Source of the DNA: an uncultured Bacillus sp.
Lineage (GTDB): Bacteria > Bacillota > Bacilli > Bacillales_B > DSM-18226
DNA length: 34,686 bases
Assembly: GCF_946478885.1 (NCBI RefSeq)
Contig: NZ_CAMLDX010000030.1
Span: 1 to 34,686 of the forward strand
Reading direction: 5' to 3'
Positions 16,098 to 25,309 of this stretch are shown in pieces. Numbering within the stretch: position 1 is the stretch's first letter; every line of letters starts with the position of its first letter. Position numbers and translations under genes: made by a program. Under the pieces are notes generated by a model. The model was not told the DNA's origin and made no database searches. It saw nothing but the letters and a program-made list of their open reading frames with translations.

Positions 16098-16883
16098 TCA
16101 CCGGGAGAGAGTTTTTCTTCTTTCACGCTCACCTTTATATTTTCTCCATCCGACATACGATAATGTCACAATAATAATACTTCCAGTTGAAATAATAACC
16201 CACCAAAGCGACGGATCGGCTTCATCTTCAATTACATCCTCAAAAATAGTCTGCAAATCGCTTTCAAGGGCAAACATTTCCTTAACCGCTTTTGGATCCG
16301 CTAATATGGCAGAACGGTATTGATCCACGTAGTGAACCTTTGTATCAAGCCGTTGGATTCTTTCAACAGGAACATCGATTTTCATACTAGGATATATAAT
16401 ATCATATAAAGATAAAAAAGAATTTAAATGACTATAAAATGCTGCTTCCTCCCCGTTTAGTGCAGCCTCCTTGGCAGCATTAAAAACATTCAAAATCGGC
16501 TCCCTCATTTCAGTCCAAAGGGGTTCCTGCGTGGAGGAGATCGCATCAATCACTAAGCGGAATTTTGTTACACGGTTAATTCTCTCATCCGGATCCATTT
16601 CTGCATTTACCATCGCTTCGACTGCTTCATTATGTGCGATCGTTACAATTCTCCATTCATCCATAGTAAATGGCTGTTCCTTTGCCGTTACCATAGAAAA
16701 TTTATCTGAAAAAGTATCCAATATTTTCTTGGCCTCTTCATATCTATGCGATTTGGTTAAACGAAGCGCCTCATCGGACAAAGAACTCAACTGATCAATC
16801 GGCAAAGATTCATTTGCCGCAAAGGCTTGGCAGGTCATCAATAATAAACAAATCACAGCAGCCATCCATACTGTGGATCTCAT
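16098..16883 (-). CDS. ypjB: Sporulation protein YpjB homologue
   Basis: 261 residues. An N-terminal signal peptide (about 1-22, ending CQAFAA) and a single C-terminal transmembrane segment (about 225-245, followed by WRKYKGERERR) predict a membrane-anchored protein with a large, mostly helical extracytoplasmic domain. Length, topology and place next to ypjA and the qcr genes match YpjB (Spore_YpjB family; B. subtilis 264 residues). Molecular function unknown. ATG 16883 follows AGGGGGGACAAGC. Confidence 0.88.
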   Translation of the reverse strand: MRSTVWMAAVICLLLMTCQAFAANESLPIDQLSSLSDEALRLTKSHRYEEAKKILDTFSDKFSMVTAKEQPFTMDEWRIVTIAHNEAVEAMVNAEMDPDERINRVTKFRLVIDAISSTQEPLWTEMREPILNVFNAAKEAALNGEEAAFYSHLNSFLSLYDIIYPSMKIDVPVERIQRLDTKVHYVDQYRSAILADPKAVKEMFALESDLQTIFEDVIEDEADPSLWWVIISTGSIIIVTLSYVGWRKYKGERERRKTLSR

Positions 16884-16942
16884 GCTTGTCCCCCCTCTAT
16901 TTTATTACAATCTATGAGGGGGAGAACAAGGTTAGACCATAA

Positions 16943-17539
16943 TTATTCGGGGAGCTTTAATATAAACCTGTCCTTTCTCAAACATGCATAATAGGCTACT
17001 GCAAGAGACAAAATGCTCAGCCAAAAGGTAAAATAGCCAATTTGCGGTATCAACTGATCCAAAATACTGTAACGAGGCATCATAAAAAACACATAGTCAA
17101 TCACATCATTATGCAAAGTCCAGATGGCTACGACAGCAAGATGCCATTTTTTTAAACGGTAAAAGGGAGCATACATAAGACCTTGAAGTGCCATGGCACC
17201 ATGTGAAAAAATAAGCATCCAGCCAGCAAGATTCAATTCCCCTGTATAAAGGAGAACTAATAGATTCATAACAACGGCCCAAATCCCGTACTTAAACAAC
17301 GTAACAAGCGCTAACGCTTCCATGAGCGGCCAGTTTTTCCCTAATAGAAATGCTACAAGGACAATAACAAAAAATAAACTGGCAGTGGGACTGTCAGGGA
17401 CAAAAGGAAGAAACACAGCTGGAGTTTCACTCAGCTGTGATTGGTACCAATAATAGCCGTAAATCGTACCCAATAGATTAATCACCAGCAGCAGCCACAA
17501 AAACTGCCGGTTTCCCAGAATAGGATAAACCCATTTCAT
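16943..17539 (-). CDS. ypjA: YpjA-like integral membrane protein (DUF1405)
   Basis: 198 residues, with six or so hydrophobic segments across the length. Features the DUF1405 pattern with KYGIWAVV, SHGAMALQG and HNDVIDY. Function unknown. ATG 17539 is chosen because GGGGGATTGCA precedes it; an in-frame upstream start at 17563 lacks a site. Follows the qcrC terminator, so it probably has its own promoter in the AT-rich gap 17540-17620, and precedes ypjB. Confidence 0.87.
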   Translation of the reverse strand: MKWVYPILGNRQFLWLLLVINLLGTIYGYYWYQSQLSETPAVFLPFVPDSPTASLFFVIVLVAFLLGKNWPLMEALALVTLFKYGIWAVVMNLLVLLYTGELNLAGWMLIFSHGAMALQGLMYAPFYRLKKWHLAVVAIWTLHNDVIDYVFFMMPRYSILDQLIPQIGYFTFWLSILSLAVAYYACLRKDRFILKLPE

Positions 17540-17620
17540 TGCAATCCCCCCATTTTTATACAAAATACTTATTTCATCCCATCTTACTAAAAAATAGAGT
17601 ATATTTCTATGTATAATATG

Positions 17621-17647
17621 AAAAGCCGGTGAATAGACTCACCGGCT
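17621..17647 (-). terminator. Intrinsic terminator of the ypiF-qcrABC operon
   Basis: On the minus strand a perfect 9-bp stem (AGCCGGTGA, 17624-17632 with 17639-17647) with a 6-nt loop is followed by TTTTC, ten bases past the qcrC stop. Confidence 0.85.
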
Positions 17648-17656
17648 CACGTTTCA

Positions 17657-18439
17657 TTATTTACTTTTAACACTTGAAATAAACTCAGCTAATTTCTTTA
17701 GCTCTTCGTCAGTACCCTTAAATAGTCCAGGCGGCATTATTCCGGTAGCAGAACTAGAACCATTTTTCGCAATATCAGCAATCTCTTCAACAGTTCTTGG
17801 AGTATCAATTAACGCTGGTGCTGCTGCTCCGCCTTGAAGAGTCTCTCCATGACAGCTGACACAGCCTTGAGCACTAAAAATTTGATACCCTTCAGATTCT
17901 GTATCAATATCTGCTTCAGCAACAATTTTTCCTTGTTCAGCAGCTGCTTGCCAGTCATGGTTAGCAACAGCTTCCCAAGTCAAATAAGTAATCGCTGCAA
18001 GCGCCAGCAACATAAAACCGGTAGCAAATGGGCGTTTTGATGGACGGCGTTCTTTTCCACGGTCAATAAACGGTGCCAGTAAAAGAGAGCCAAATGCTAA
18101 ACCAGGAATAACAAGTGTTCCAATTATATTATAGTCACCCGATGTATACGCATATTTTAATAATTGATACAGGAATAAAAAATACCAGTCTGGCATCGGA
18201 ATATAAGCTGTATCACTTGGATCGGCAATTTTTTCTAACGGAGACGGATGGGCAACAGTTAAACATAGGAATCCAACGAGGAATACTGCACCAACCATCC
18301 ATTCCTTCAGCAAAAAGTTTGGCCAGAATGCTTCTGTTTTGCCAGGATATTCAGAATAATCTTTAGGTATATTGGGTTGTCTATTGTTAGTAGGAACCCG
18401 GGAGTCTCCAACAAATTTCAAACCTTTTCCGCGATGCAT
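17657..18439 (-). CDS. qcrC: Menaquinol:cytochrome c reductase, cytochrome b/c fusion subunit QcrC
   Basis: 260 residues. The N-terminal two thirds correspond to cytochrome b subunit IV, with about three membrane helices (48-64, 104-124, 140-156) and the quinol-site motif PDWY (83-86). This is fused to a cytochrome c domain with CVSCH (193-197) and axial Met235 in GIMPPG. This subunit-IV/cytochrome-c fusion is the Bacillus bc-complex arrangement. ATG 18439 with GGAGGGAG is chosen; in-frame codons to 18502 overlap qcrB. Confidence 0.96.
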   Translation of the reverse strand: MHRGKGLKFVGDSRVPTNNRQPNIPKDYSEYPGKTEAFWPNFLLKEWMVGAVFLVGFLCLTVAHPSPLEKIADPSDTAYIPMPDWYFLFLYQLLKYAYTSGDYNIIGTLVIPGLAFGSLLLAPFIDRGKERRPSKRPFATGFMLLALAAITYLTWEAVANHDWQAAAEQGKIVAEADIDTESEGYQIFSAQGCVSCHGETLQGGAAAPALIDTPRTVEEIADIAKNGSSSATGIMPPGLFKGTDEELKKLAEFISSVKSK

Positions 18440-18482
18440 GAATAGTCTCCCTCCTTCTTTGAATAATAATAAAGCATGAGTA

Positions 18483-19157
18483 TTATAATGGTCCGGAAAC
18501 ACCTTGTTTACGAATCATCATGAAGTGAACTGCCATTAAAGCAAACAATCCTGCCGGCAGGAAGAACACATGAATCGCAAAGAAACGTGAAATCGTTTGT
18601 GCTCCGACAATATCAGAGCTTCCAGCCATAAGGATCTTCAGATATTCACCGATAAACGGTACAGATTCAACGATTTGAATCGTAACTTTTGTCGCAAATA
18701 ACGCTTTCATATCCCATGGAAGTAAATAACCTGTTAAACCAAGCGCAAGCATGATGAAGAAAATCAAAACGCCAACGATCCAGTTTAATTCTCTAGGTTT
18801 CTTGTATGCCCCTTGGAAAAATACACGTAATGTATGTAAAAACATCATAACAATAACTAAACTTGCTCCCCAATGGTGCATGCCGCGGACAATTTGACCG
18901 AAAGCAACTTCATTTTGCAAGTAATAGACTGATTCCCATGCATTTTTAATATCCGGAACATAATACATGGTTAAAAACATTCCTGATAAAATTTGAATAA
19001 CTGTAATAAAAAAGGTTAGACCACCAAAACAATAGACGAATGCTGAGAAATGGTGAGCCGGGTTAACGTGTTCAGGAACCTCGTGATCCGCTATATCCCG
19101 CCACAAAGGCGTAATATCCAAACGTTCATCAACCCAATTATAAAGCTTCGTTAACAT
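18483..19157 (-). CDS. qcrB: Menaquinol:cytochrome c reductase, cytochrome b6-type subunit QcrB
   Basis: 224 residues with four membrane helices. Heme ligand pairs are visible at His94/His95 and His108 in helix B and His196 and His211 in helix D. Cys43 (VYCFGG) is the residue that binds the extra high-spin heme covalently in Bacillus QcrB. Oxidises menaquinol, fed by the menaquinone made by the hepS-menG-hepT products encoded about 12 kb away in this window. ATG 19157 follows AGGAGG and lies three bases after the qcrA stop. Confidence 0.97.
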   Translation of the reverse strand: MLTKLYNWVDERLDITPLWRDIADHEVPEHVNPAHHFSAFVYCFGGLTFFITVIQILSGMFLTMYYVPDIKNAWESVYYLQNEVAFGQIVRGMHHWGASLVIVMMFLHTLRVFFQGAYKKPRELNWIVGVLIFFIMLALGLTGYLLPWDMKALFATKVTIQIVESVPFIGEYLKILMAGSSDIVGAQTISRFFAIHVFFLPAGLFALMAVHFMMIRKQGVSGPL

Positions 19158-19160
19158 ATT

Positions 19161-19667
19161 TTACGCCTCCTTCCGCGGTTCTGCTTTTCCTAAATATAGC
19201 AAACCATCTACTTCCTTAAACGGATATACATCCAATGGTCCTGTCGGCGGCGTACCTTTGACATTTACTCCATCTTTTGTGTATAGTCCTCCATGACAAG
19301 GACAATAAAAATGCTCTGGATTTGCCTTATCTGAATTCCAGTCAACCGTACAGCCTAAATGCTTACATACAGGCGACATCGCAACAATCTCGCCCTGTTC
19401 GTTTTTATAAACCCAAGCTGAATTTGTCGCTTCTGATTCATACCATGCATCCTGTTGTGTAAAACTAAAGTCTACACGAGTCGGAATTTCTGTAATTTCA
19501 GCAACTTTTTGTGGTGTCGCGATGAAATCGCCGCCTTCTTTTTTCTGTAGCACTGGATCTACCGCAAAGCGGACCATTGGCATTAAAATCCCCGCTGCCA
19601 TGAAACCGCCTACACCAGTCAATGTATAATTGAGAAATTGACGTCTAGATACATGTTTTTTGCTCAT
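19161..19667 (-). CDS. qcrA: Menaquinol:cytochrome c reductase, Rieske iron-sulfur subunit QcrA
   Basis: 168 residues. A twin-arginine signal-anchor (SRRQFLNY, then a hydrophobic helix about 14-32) and a Rieske domain with CKHLGC (ligands C101, H103) and CPCHG (ligands C122, H125); C106 and C124 would form the disulfide. ATG 19667 is chosen because it places the twin-arginine motif at the N-terminus and follows a purine-rich GGGGGGG stretch; upstream in-frame codons are not needed. Confidence 0.97.
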   Translation of the reverse strand: MSKKHVSRRQFLNYTLTGVGGFMAAGILMPMVRFAVDPVLQKKEGGDFIATPQKVAEITEIPTRVDFSFTQQDAWYESEATNSAWVYKNEQGEIVAMSPVCKHLGCTVDWNSDKANPEHFYCPCHGGLYTKDGVNVKGTPPTGPLDVYPFKEVDGLLYLGKAEPRKEA

Positions 19668-19804
19668 ACGTTTCCCCCCCTTATCTCTAGAATTGAACAC
19701 AAAAAAACCCACGCAAAATCCATAAATACTAGGACATACCAATAATATCTCAATATTTTCTTAAGGTCAATATAATCTGAAAATAATAGTGACATAAATC
19801 GCAT

Positions 19805-20269
19805 CTATTCTTCAATTTTCCATTTTTGGACAAAAATTTCGACTAATTGTGTCACCTGCTCCTCCATCACCATATTCCGAGAGCGTTCATCCATTTGCTG
19901 CAACGACAGAGAAGGAAACCAGATCAAAGAGCCCTTTAATTCAGCTTCATGCTTCTTCCAATCCATGTCTGAAGTAAGGTAATAGACGTATTTAAATCCC
20001 TTATTATAAAACTCCTCTTCCCATTTCAATAACTCTGCTAAATGCTCCGTCTCCGTCCATGACTTTGAATACATCAAGCCGGGAAACAAAATCATACGAC
20101 CCTTAAATTTCCTCTCCAGTTGCAGTGACAAAAACTGAATAAATTCAGTCATTCCAGCGCTCTGCTTGATTTTGTCATCTAGGGAAACCGGGTAAAGCGG
20201 CAGGACAACGGTATCTACATATTCCTGTGCTTTTAGATACATGTCCATATCTTCATTATTCCATTTCAT
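19805..20269 (-). CDS. ypiF: YpiF-like protein (DUF2487)
   Basis: 154 residues, soluble, no signal or membrane segment. Resembles B. subtilis YpiF (DUF2487), which lies at the same place just before qcrA. Visible features are the hydrophobic core VVLPLYPVSL, a glycine-rich RMILFPGL, and acidic/aromatic C-terminal helices. Function unknown; conserved linkage to qcrABC suggests a role near the bc complex, but that is inference. First gene after a promoter at 20304-20331; ATG 20269 with GGAGTGA. Confidence 0.86.
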   Translation of the reverse strand: MKWNNEDMDMYLKAQEYVDTVVLPLYPVSLDDKIKQSAGMTEFIQFLSLQLERKFKGRMILFPGLMYSKSWTETEHLAELLKWEEEFYNKGFKYVYYLTSDMDWKKHEAELKGSLIWFPSLSLQQMDERSRNMVMEEQVTQLVEIFVQKWKIEE

Positions 20270-20303
20270 TATTGTTCACTCCATCCCCTATAGTGTCTTC
20301 TAT

Positions 20304-20331
20304 ATTTTAACATGACAGCTGGGTTAGGCAA
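20304..20331 (-). promoter_or_regulatory. Promoter for ypiF-qcrABC
   Basis: Minus strand: -35 TTGCCT (20326-20331), 16-nt spacer, -10 TAAAAT (20304-20309), about 35 bp before ypiF. The upstream side abuts an imperfect inverted repeat (20329-20433). Confidence 0.5.
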
Positions 20332-20433
20332 GATCAACCACAGGTCCAAGAGGAGACTTGCCTTCAACCGGCCTCCTCCCTGCAAAGCTCATAATCATCC
20401 GCGCTCTTAGCGCCTCTTGGCTTGATCGGCTTG
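20329..20433. repeat. Imperfect inverted repeat upstream of ypiF
   Basis: GATC-containing arms GATCAA (20332-20337) and TTGATC (20422-20427), CAAG/CTTG at the outer ends, and CCAAGAGG (20346-20353) with CCTCTTGG (20413-20420) pair in register, with a small GCGCTCTTAGCGC hairpin inside. Could be a protein-binding region, or a repeat element. Confidence 0.4.
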
Positions 20434-20477
20434 TCCGGGCAAACGGCAGAATTGGGTTGCATCTGATTAAAGCATAC

Positions 20478-20502
20478 AAAAAAGCCCGCTGAAACAGCAG
20501 GC
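20478..20502 (-). terminator. Intrinsic terminator of ypiA-ypiB
   Basis: Minus strand: 8-bp stem GCCTGCTG/CAGCGGGC with one G-U pair and a TTT loop, then six T. Starts four bases past the ypiB stop. Confidence 0.88.
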
Positions 20503-20506
20503 CTGT

Positions 20507-21052
20507 CTATTCTAGTTTCAATTTTTTCAGCTGATTAGTTAATCTGATAAAGGCTTCTTCATCCTGACAGTCTAGAGCCTCATCAATTTGCCGGATGAGT
20601 TTTTCTCTCTGAAACTTTTCAATACTTGAGGTTAGAAACTGATCTGCGATCTGTCGATCCTTATCAGTAATTTGCAGATTTTTCGGCATATATGGATTTT
20701 CCTCTAATACCGCTGCAAATTGCGGAGCCTTGAAAGACGCATGGAAGTTTAGTTGAATATAAATATCTTCCTCACGGTTGAGACGAATGTCATGAAACGA
20801 TTTCTCCGCATCTGTTGTCATCACATTGGCTTTATAAAAACGGAATGGAACCTCGTCCACGCAATGGGTCGACATAACAATTCCACGCGGGCAATATTGT
20901 GCTTGTTCAACAAAATGCACCTTTTCCATTAGCTTATCATGACTCATTAAATAGTTTAATATCCAGACACATTCCCGTCTTTTTAATTGATAATGATTGA
21001 GAAACCAACGAATAAAATCTTTTTTCTCATTGACAGATACAGGGGCGTTCAA
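20507..21052 (-). CDS. ypiB: YpiB-like protein (UPF0302)
   Basis: 181 residues, soluble. Matches the UPF0302/YpiB family: an N-terminal helical part with [20 protein letters not shown] and a C-terminal helical IDEAL region ([18 protein letters not shown]). Function unknown. Start is TTG 21052 with GAGGAGGGA properly spaced upstream; no in-frame ATG is close. Lies about 40 bp after ypiA on the same transcript. Confidence 0.88.
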   Translation of the reverse strand: MNAPVSVNEKKDFIRWFLNHYQLKRRECVWILNYLMSHDKLMEKVHFVEQAQYCPRGIVMSTHCVDEVPFRFYKANVMTTDAEKSFHDIRLNREEDIYIQLNFHASFKAPQFAAVLEENPYMPKNLQITDKDRQIADQFLTSSIEKFQREKLIRQIDEALDCQDEEAFIRLTNQLKKLKLE

Positions 21053-21092
21053 GTTGTATTCCCTCCTCTGCTTTCAACTAATTTTAGTGAGA

Positions 21093-22358
21093 TTAGTAAC
21101 CATCATCCAACAACCTTTGTCTTACATCGAGAAATTCTTCGTTACTCGGATCCTTCTTCAATAACGTATTAAACACTTCGACAGCCGTTTCCCTTTTCCC
21201 TTCCTCCATTAAAAAATAACCATAATCAACCAAAAAGTCTGGTGTATCTGTGTAGTAAGTATATGCACGTTCGTATCGGTTTAATGCCTGCGAATATTCT
21301 TCAAGCTCCTGAAAGGAGACGGCAGCGTCCCAAAGGAATTGCGGCTCGGTTTCCCCACCTTCCTCCATCATATTCACGATCTCGAGTACATCCACATATC
21401 TCTGCTGATGAAGCAGAAGCTTATTTAAGGTAAGAGCGGCTTCTGTCATTTCGGGATCGAGGACAAGTGCTTCCCGGAACAGCTTTTCTGCTTCCTCTTC
21501 CTTACCAATTTTTAAAGCTAATTTCCCGCCATACACATATAAATCCTTATTAAATTCATCATAACGCAATCCATCCTTGATTGCTTCATAGCCTTTTTCC
21601 GGATCCTCTTCCCGTTCATAGGCAAATGCCAGATAGCGATACAGCGAAGTATATTCTGGATCAAGCTCCTTTAATTCGAGAAATTTTTCGATTGCCTTAC
21701 CGTTATATCCTGCCTGCAGGGCCGTAAAACCGTAGTGGAAAAGAGTATTGATTTCAAGTCTCTCTTCTAATGCCCTTTCATAATAGGGCAGAGCCTTCTC
21801 AAACGCCCCACCGGCGCTTAGTGCATCTGCCATTCGTACATTTACATTAACACCAGCAATCTCCGTCTCCCTTTCCAACACTCTTTCATAACAATCAACG
21901 GCTTGAATAAATTTGCCTTCTTCAGAATATAATTCTCCAAGGGCGAAATCAATCACGATTTCGTTGGGCAGCAAAGATTTTGCCTGTTGTAATTTCTTTT
22001 CACTTACTTCATAGAGACCCTGCATTTGATAGAGATCCGCTAGCAACAGCATAGCTTGCGGAAAGACCGGGTCTTCCTCAGTGATCTTTTCCAGTTCCAA
22101 TATCGCCTCTTCTTCCTCACCGAGTTCTATCAGCACCTCAGCATAAAGGACGATGATCTCGCCTTCAGAAGGGTAGATCTCCAGCAGACAGCGATAAAGC
22201 TGTTTTGTCTCTTCTAAAAAGCCATAATTGAATAAGGCTTCAGCTAAAAGAAATCTTTCATCATTTGAACCTTCCGCTAAAATACGTTCATACCCTATCA
22301 AGGCCTTTTGCTGCTGGCCGGATTCTAATAATGCTACAATAGTATTGACAGTTTCCAT
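21093..22358 (-). CDS. ypiA: TPR-repeat protein YpiA
   Basis: 421 residues made almost wholly of tetratricopeptide-like helix pairs (roughly ten, periodic from residue 15 to 415), acidic, no signal or membrane segment. Examples of the repeat signature are YSEEGKFIQAVDCYERVL and AALTLNKLLLHQQRYVDVLE. Length and location between aroA and ypiB match B. subtilis YpiA (about 423). Expected to be a scaffold for protein-protein contacts; partner unknown. ATG 22358 follows AAAGGGT. A short ORF with its own ribosome binding site lies upstream. Confidence 0.9.
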   Translation of the reverse strand: METVNTIVALLESGQQQKALIGYERILAEGSNDERFLLAEALFNYGFLEETKQLYRCLLEIYPSEGEIIVLYAEVLIELGEEEEAILELEKITEEDPVFPQAMLLLADLYQMQGLYEVSEKKLQQAKSLLPNEIVIDFALGELYSEEGKFIQAVDCYERVLERETEIAGVNVNVRMADALSAGGAFEKALPYYERALEERLEINTLFHYGFTALQAGYNGKAIEKFLELKELDPEYTSLYRYLAFAYEREEDPEKGYEAIKDGLRYDEFNKDLYVYGGKLALKIGKEEEAEKLFREALVLDPEMTEAALTLNKLLLHQQRYVDVLEIVNMMEEGGETEPQFLWDAAVSFQELEEYSQALNRYERAYTYYTDTPDFLVDYGYFLMEEGKRETAVEVFNTLLKKDPSNEEFLDVRQRLLDDGY

Positions 22359-22538
22359 GTTTTTGACCCTTTCTTTTCTTGGTACTTCCCTGAACTGTTT
22401 TTTTATCTCAACAGGCCGTCGTTTTTTACCGTGTCTGGATTTTCCATAATGTAGGTCATAGAATCTCCCTTAAAAAGATCTTATGACAAACTAACTATGT
22501 TGGAAAAGATAAATTATATCATAATCAGAATAGAAAAT
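22359..22538 (-). promoter_or_regulatory. ypiA 5' region with a possible -10
   Basis: A TATAAT lies on the minus strand near 22515-22520, shortly after the upstream terminator, with only a weak T-rich -35. The leader of about 150 bases carries the 18-codon ORF. Confidence 0.4.
22403..22459 (-). CDS. Possible 18-residue leader peptide before ypiA
   Basis: ATG 22459 with AAGGGAG five bases upstream (22465-22471) reads MTYIMENPDTVKNDGLLR and stops 44 bp before ypiA. No domain. The ribosome binding site is better than that of ypiA itself, which makes translation plausible; a role in coupling or attenuation is inference. Confidence 0.35.
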   Translation of the reverse strand: MTYIMENPDTVKNDGLLR

Positions 22539-22561
22539 AAAAAAAATCGCCAAATGGCGAT
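22539..22561 (-). terminator. Intrinsic terminator of the aromatic operon
   Basis: Minus strand: ATCGCC/GGCGAT stem with a short loop followed by eight T, about 270 bp after aroA. Confidence 0.8.
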
Positions 22562-22562
22562 C

Positions 22563-22829
22563 CCCGATAAGCGAGATTAGAAGCGCCGGGATGCAAAGCT
22601 TGATTGATAGTCAAATGAAACCGGATAGCACATATCCGCTCTTTCCTAAATAGCAACTGTGCCGAGATGCCTTTCGCTGTCATTTTTAACTGCATATAAT
22701 GCAAAGGGAGCCGCCCCAAAAAGTAAAGGTGTTAGCACCACCCTCCAGTATCATTTTGCGTAAATTCGCACTGAATATAGATACAGGTGGACGCCTGACA
22801 CTTTACGGGACAGCTCCTTTTTAGGTCTC
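22563..22829. other. aroA 3' intergenic region, gene-free
   Basis: No credible gene; a 64-codon minus-strand frame (22525-22719) runs through the terminator and lacks a start signal. The right half is the long imperfect palindrome 22703-22820. The left half (22563-22700) holds nothing I recognise. Confidence 0.5.
22703..22820 (-). repeat. 118-nt imperfect palindrome / structured RNA after aroA
   Basis: On the minus-strand RNA the ends pair over 14 bp with one bulge (22807-22820 with 22703-22717, using G-U pairs). Inside, GUAAAGUGU pairs with ACACCUUUAC, then CCACC with GGUGG, GUAUC with GAUAC, and an apical UGCG/CGCA hairpin. Nearly the whole span folds on itself, resembling a MITE-like or REP-like intergenic repeat or a large 3' stem. 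It begins ten bases after the aroA stop. Confidence 0.6.
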
Positions 22830-24116
22830 TTATAGCAGGCTTTGCAAATGCTCAAAAAATTTCGGGTAAGAAACAGAAACTGCTTCCTTCTCTTCAAGCG
22901 ATACCTCTTCTTTGCAAATCAATGCAGCAACAGCCAGCATCATCCCAATGCGATGATCGCCATGGCTTGATACTGCTCCGCCTTTTAGAGATTTTTTTCC
23001 GTATATAATCATCCCATCATCTGTCGCTTCGATGGCCGCTCCGAGTTTGGCTAATTCATTCACAACAGTATTGATGCGGTTTGTTTCCTTCACCTTCAGC
23101 TCGGCTGCATCCTTAATGATCGTGGTTCCTTCAGCCTGAGTCGCAAGCAGGGCAATAATTGGAATCTCATCAATTAAACGTGGGATCACGTCTCCACTGA
23201 TGACCGTTCCTTTCAATGCAGATGTTTTAATGGTTATGTCACCAACTGGTTCATATTGGGTGCCCCCCTGACCCTCAATGAAGATATCCGCCCCCATTTT
23301 CTGCATCACTTCAAGAATTCCTGTTCTCGTTGGGTTTAGCCCGACATTTTTTAACTGGATGATGCTGTTTGGTACAATCGCACCGGCAACAAGGAAAAAG
23401 GCAGCAGAAGAAATATCACCGGGCACTTGTACATTGGTTCCCTTCAAGACCTGGCCGCCGCAGACTGAAACAGCAAGGCCATCACTTTCCACAGTGCCAC
23501 CGAACTGACGGATCATTCGCTCTGTATGATCCCGGGATTTTTCTGGCTCAATAACAGTGGTCATGCCTTCCGCCTGAAGACCGGCAAGTAATATGGATGA
23601 TTTCACTTGCGCGCTGGCTACAGGTGCCTGATAGGTAATCCCATGAATACCGCCGCCACGAATCGAAATTGGGGTATATTCCCCGTTTTTTCTGCCATCG
23701 ATCCTTGCTCCCATTTCAGAAAGTGGAAGAACCACCCTCGTCATTGGTCTTTTGCCGATGGAGGCATCCCCAATTAAAGTAGCATGAAAATTCCTCCCTG
23801 AAAGGATCCCCAGCATCAAACGGATCGTGGTTCCGGAGTTGCCGACATCGAGGACCTCGCGAGGCTCCTGAAGACCATTCCATCCTTTACCGTGGATGGT
23901 CAATTTCTGCTCCTCCTGTTCGATCTGAACGCCAAGCTGTCTGAAGCAGGAAACAGTGCTAAGGCAATCATCTCCCATTAAAAAGCCAGTAACCGTCGTG
24001 ATTTCTTCTGCAATGGCTCCAAACATGACAGAACGGTGAGAAATAGATTTATCGCCCGGCACGACAAGAGTTCCTTGTAAAGAATTCACATTTGTTTGTA
24101 ACGGATATGTGCTCAA
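22830..24116 (-). CDS. aroA: 3-phosphoshikimate 1-carboxyvinyltransferase (EPSP synthase; aroE in B. subtilis naming)
   Basis: 428 residues, as in B. subtilis. Sixth step of the shikimate pathway. Motifs: GDKSISHR (21-28), [24 protein letters not shown] and NPTR, the combination seen in class II (Bacillus/Staphylococcus type) enzymes. Start is TTG 24116, with AGGAGG six bases upstream, giving the family length; an in-frame ATG further up (24188) overlaps tyrA and adds a basic, non-conserved tail. Last gene of the aromatic cluster. Confidence 0.96.
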   Translation of the reverse strand: MSTYPLQTNVNSLQGTLVVPGDKSISHRSVMFGAIAEEITTVTGFLMGDDCLSTVSCFRQLGVQIEQEEQKLTIHGKGWNGLQEPREVLDVGNSGTTIRLMLGILSGRNFHATLIGDASIGKRPMTRVVLPLSEMGARIDGRKNGEYTPISIRGGGIHGITYQAPVASAQVKSSILLAGLQAEGMTTVIEPEKSRDHTERMIRQFGGTVESDGLAVSVCGGQVLKGTNVQVPGDISSAAFFLVAGAIVPNSIIQLKNVGLNPTRTGILEVMQKMGADIFIEGQGGTQYEPVGDITIKTSALKGTVISGDVIPRLIDEIPIIALLATQAEGTTIIKDAAELKVKETNRINTVVNELAKLGAAIEATDDGMIIYGKKSLKGGAVSSHGDHRIGMMLAVAALICKEEVSLEEKEAVSVSYPKFFEHLQSLL

Positions 24117-24147
24117 TCTGCTCCTCCTTTTTCTGGTCCGAACATTG

Positions 24148-25254
24148 TCACGGACCGATCGAAGTTTCAAAGTTTGTATAATGCTCAAGGCATTTTATCG
24201 CACGGGTGCGGTCTGCCTCTGTTTGAAAACTAATAACCAGCACACCGATAATATCTTCTCTTGTTTCCCGAATTTGGATATTGGTAATACTGATTTCTTC
24301 CTTTGCCAAATACTTGGTGATTTCGGAAACAACCCCTGGGTAATCCGGCACATCGACAAACAGATCATAAAAGGCAGGGATCGCTCCTTTTTCCTTGCTC
24401 GGAAGTTCATCGCGAAACTGCTTCGCTTCAAAAAAATATTGATAAATTCTGCCGCTATCCTGTTCTTTTAACATTGAAGCTACTTCATGCATCTCCTGCT
24501 GCCAGTTTTCCAATAATTGTAGCAATACTTCTTTATTATGTAAAAGAATATCCCTCCACATCGCCGGGCTGCTAGAGGCAATTCTAGTAATATCGCGAAA
24601 CCCTCCAGCTGCCAAACGAGTCACCAGCTCCTGCTCTTGGCTGGTTTTTTCCGCCTGATGGACAAGCGATGCGGCAATGATATGAGGAAAATGACTGATT
24701 ACTCCTGTTAAATAATCATGTTCCTCTGGAGATACTGTAATAAACTTCGCCTTTGTACCCTTCAACCATTCTCTCAGCTTATCTAGCTTTTCCACCTCCA
24801 TATTCGGAGGTGGAGTTAATAGATAAAAAGCATTTTCAAAAAGATACTTTCTTGCTGCCGCTACTCCGCTTTTGTGCGAACCGGCCATTGGATGTCCTCC
24901 AATAAAGGTAATGCCTTGATGAATGAGTTGTTCCGCCTTTTTGACAATCGTCATTTTCGTGCTTCCGGTATCTGATATAATGACATTTTCTTTTAATGGT
25001 GTTTTTGCCAGCAGATCCAGTATGCTTTCCGTCACCTGTACAGGCGTAGCGATCAGAATCAAATCAGCTTCCCTAGCGCCTTCTTCAATGCTTTGCACGA
25101 ATTCATCTACTACTCCCAGCATTTTTGCCAGTTTTCCTTGCTCCTCATAAATATCAAAACCGATGACATTACAGTCCTGATGCTGCCCTTTCACACATAA
25201 TGCGAGCGAACCGCCAATCAGACCTAAACCTATAACAAATACACGGCCTTTCAA
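24148..25254 (-). CDS. tyrA: Prephenate dehydrogenase TyrA with C-terminal ACT domain
   Basis: 368 residues. NAD-dependent oxidative decarboxylation of prephenate to 4-hydroxyphenylpyruvate (tyrosine branch). Rossmann loop GLGLIGGS (9-16), substrate motif [12 protein letters not shown], and [11 protein letters not shown] of the helical dimer domain. The last 75 residues ([20 protein letters not shown]) form an ACT domain, expected to sense tyrosine. Start is TTG 25254 with a GGTGATC-type site. Sits between hisC and aroA as in B. subtilis. Confidence 0.96.
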   Translation of the reverse strand: MKGRVFVIGLGLIGGSLALCVKGQHQDCNVIGFDIYEEQGKLAKMLGVVDEFVQSIEEGAREADLILIATPVQVTESILDLLAKTPLKENVIISDTGSTKMTIVKKAEQLIHQGITFIGGHPMAGSHKSGVAAARKYLFENAFYLLTPPPNMEVEKLDKLREWLKGTKAKFITVSPEEHDYLTGVISHFPHIIAASLVHQAEKTSQEQELVTRLAAGGFRDITRIASSSPAMWRDILLHNKEVLLQLLENWQQEMHEVASMLKEQDSGRIYQYFFEAKQFRDELPSKEKGAIPAFYDLFVDVPDYPGVVSEITKYLAKEEISITNIQIRETREDIIGVLVISFQTEADRTRAIKCLEHYTNFETSIGP

Positions 25255-25309
25255 ACCGGATCACCGCCCTAATCATTTCCCTAATTTACGTCCTATTTCA
25301 CACATAACA

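Noticed and set aside
22525..22719. 64-codon minus-strand ORF downstream of aroA
   Set aside because: It crosses the intrinsic terminator and its tail is poly-Phe from the T-run; no start signals.
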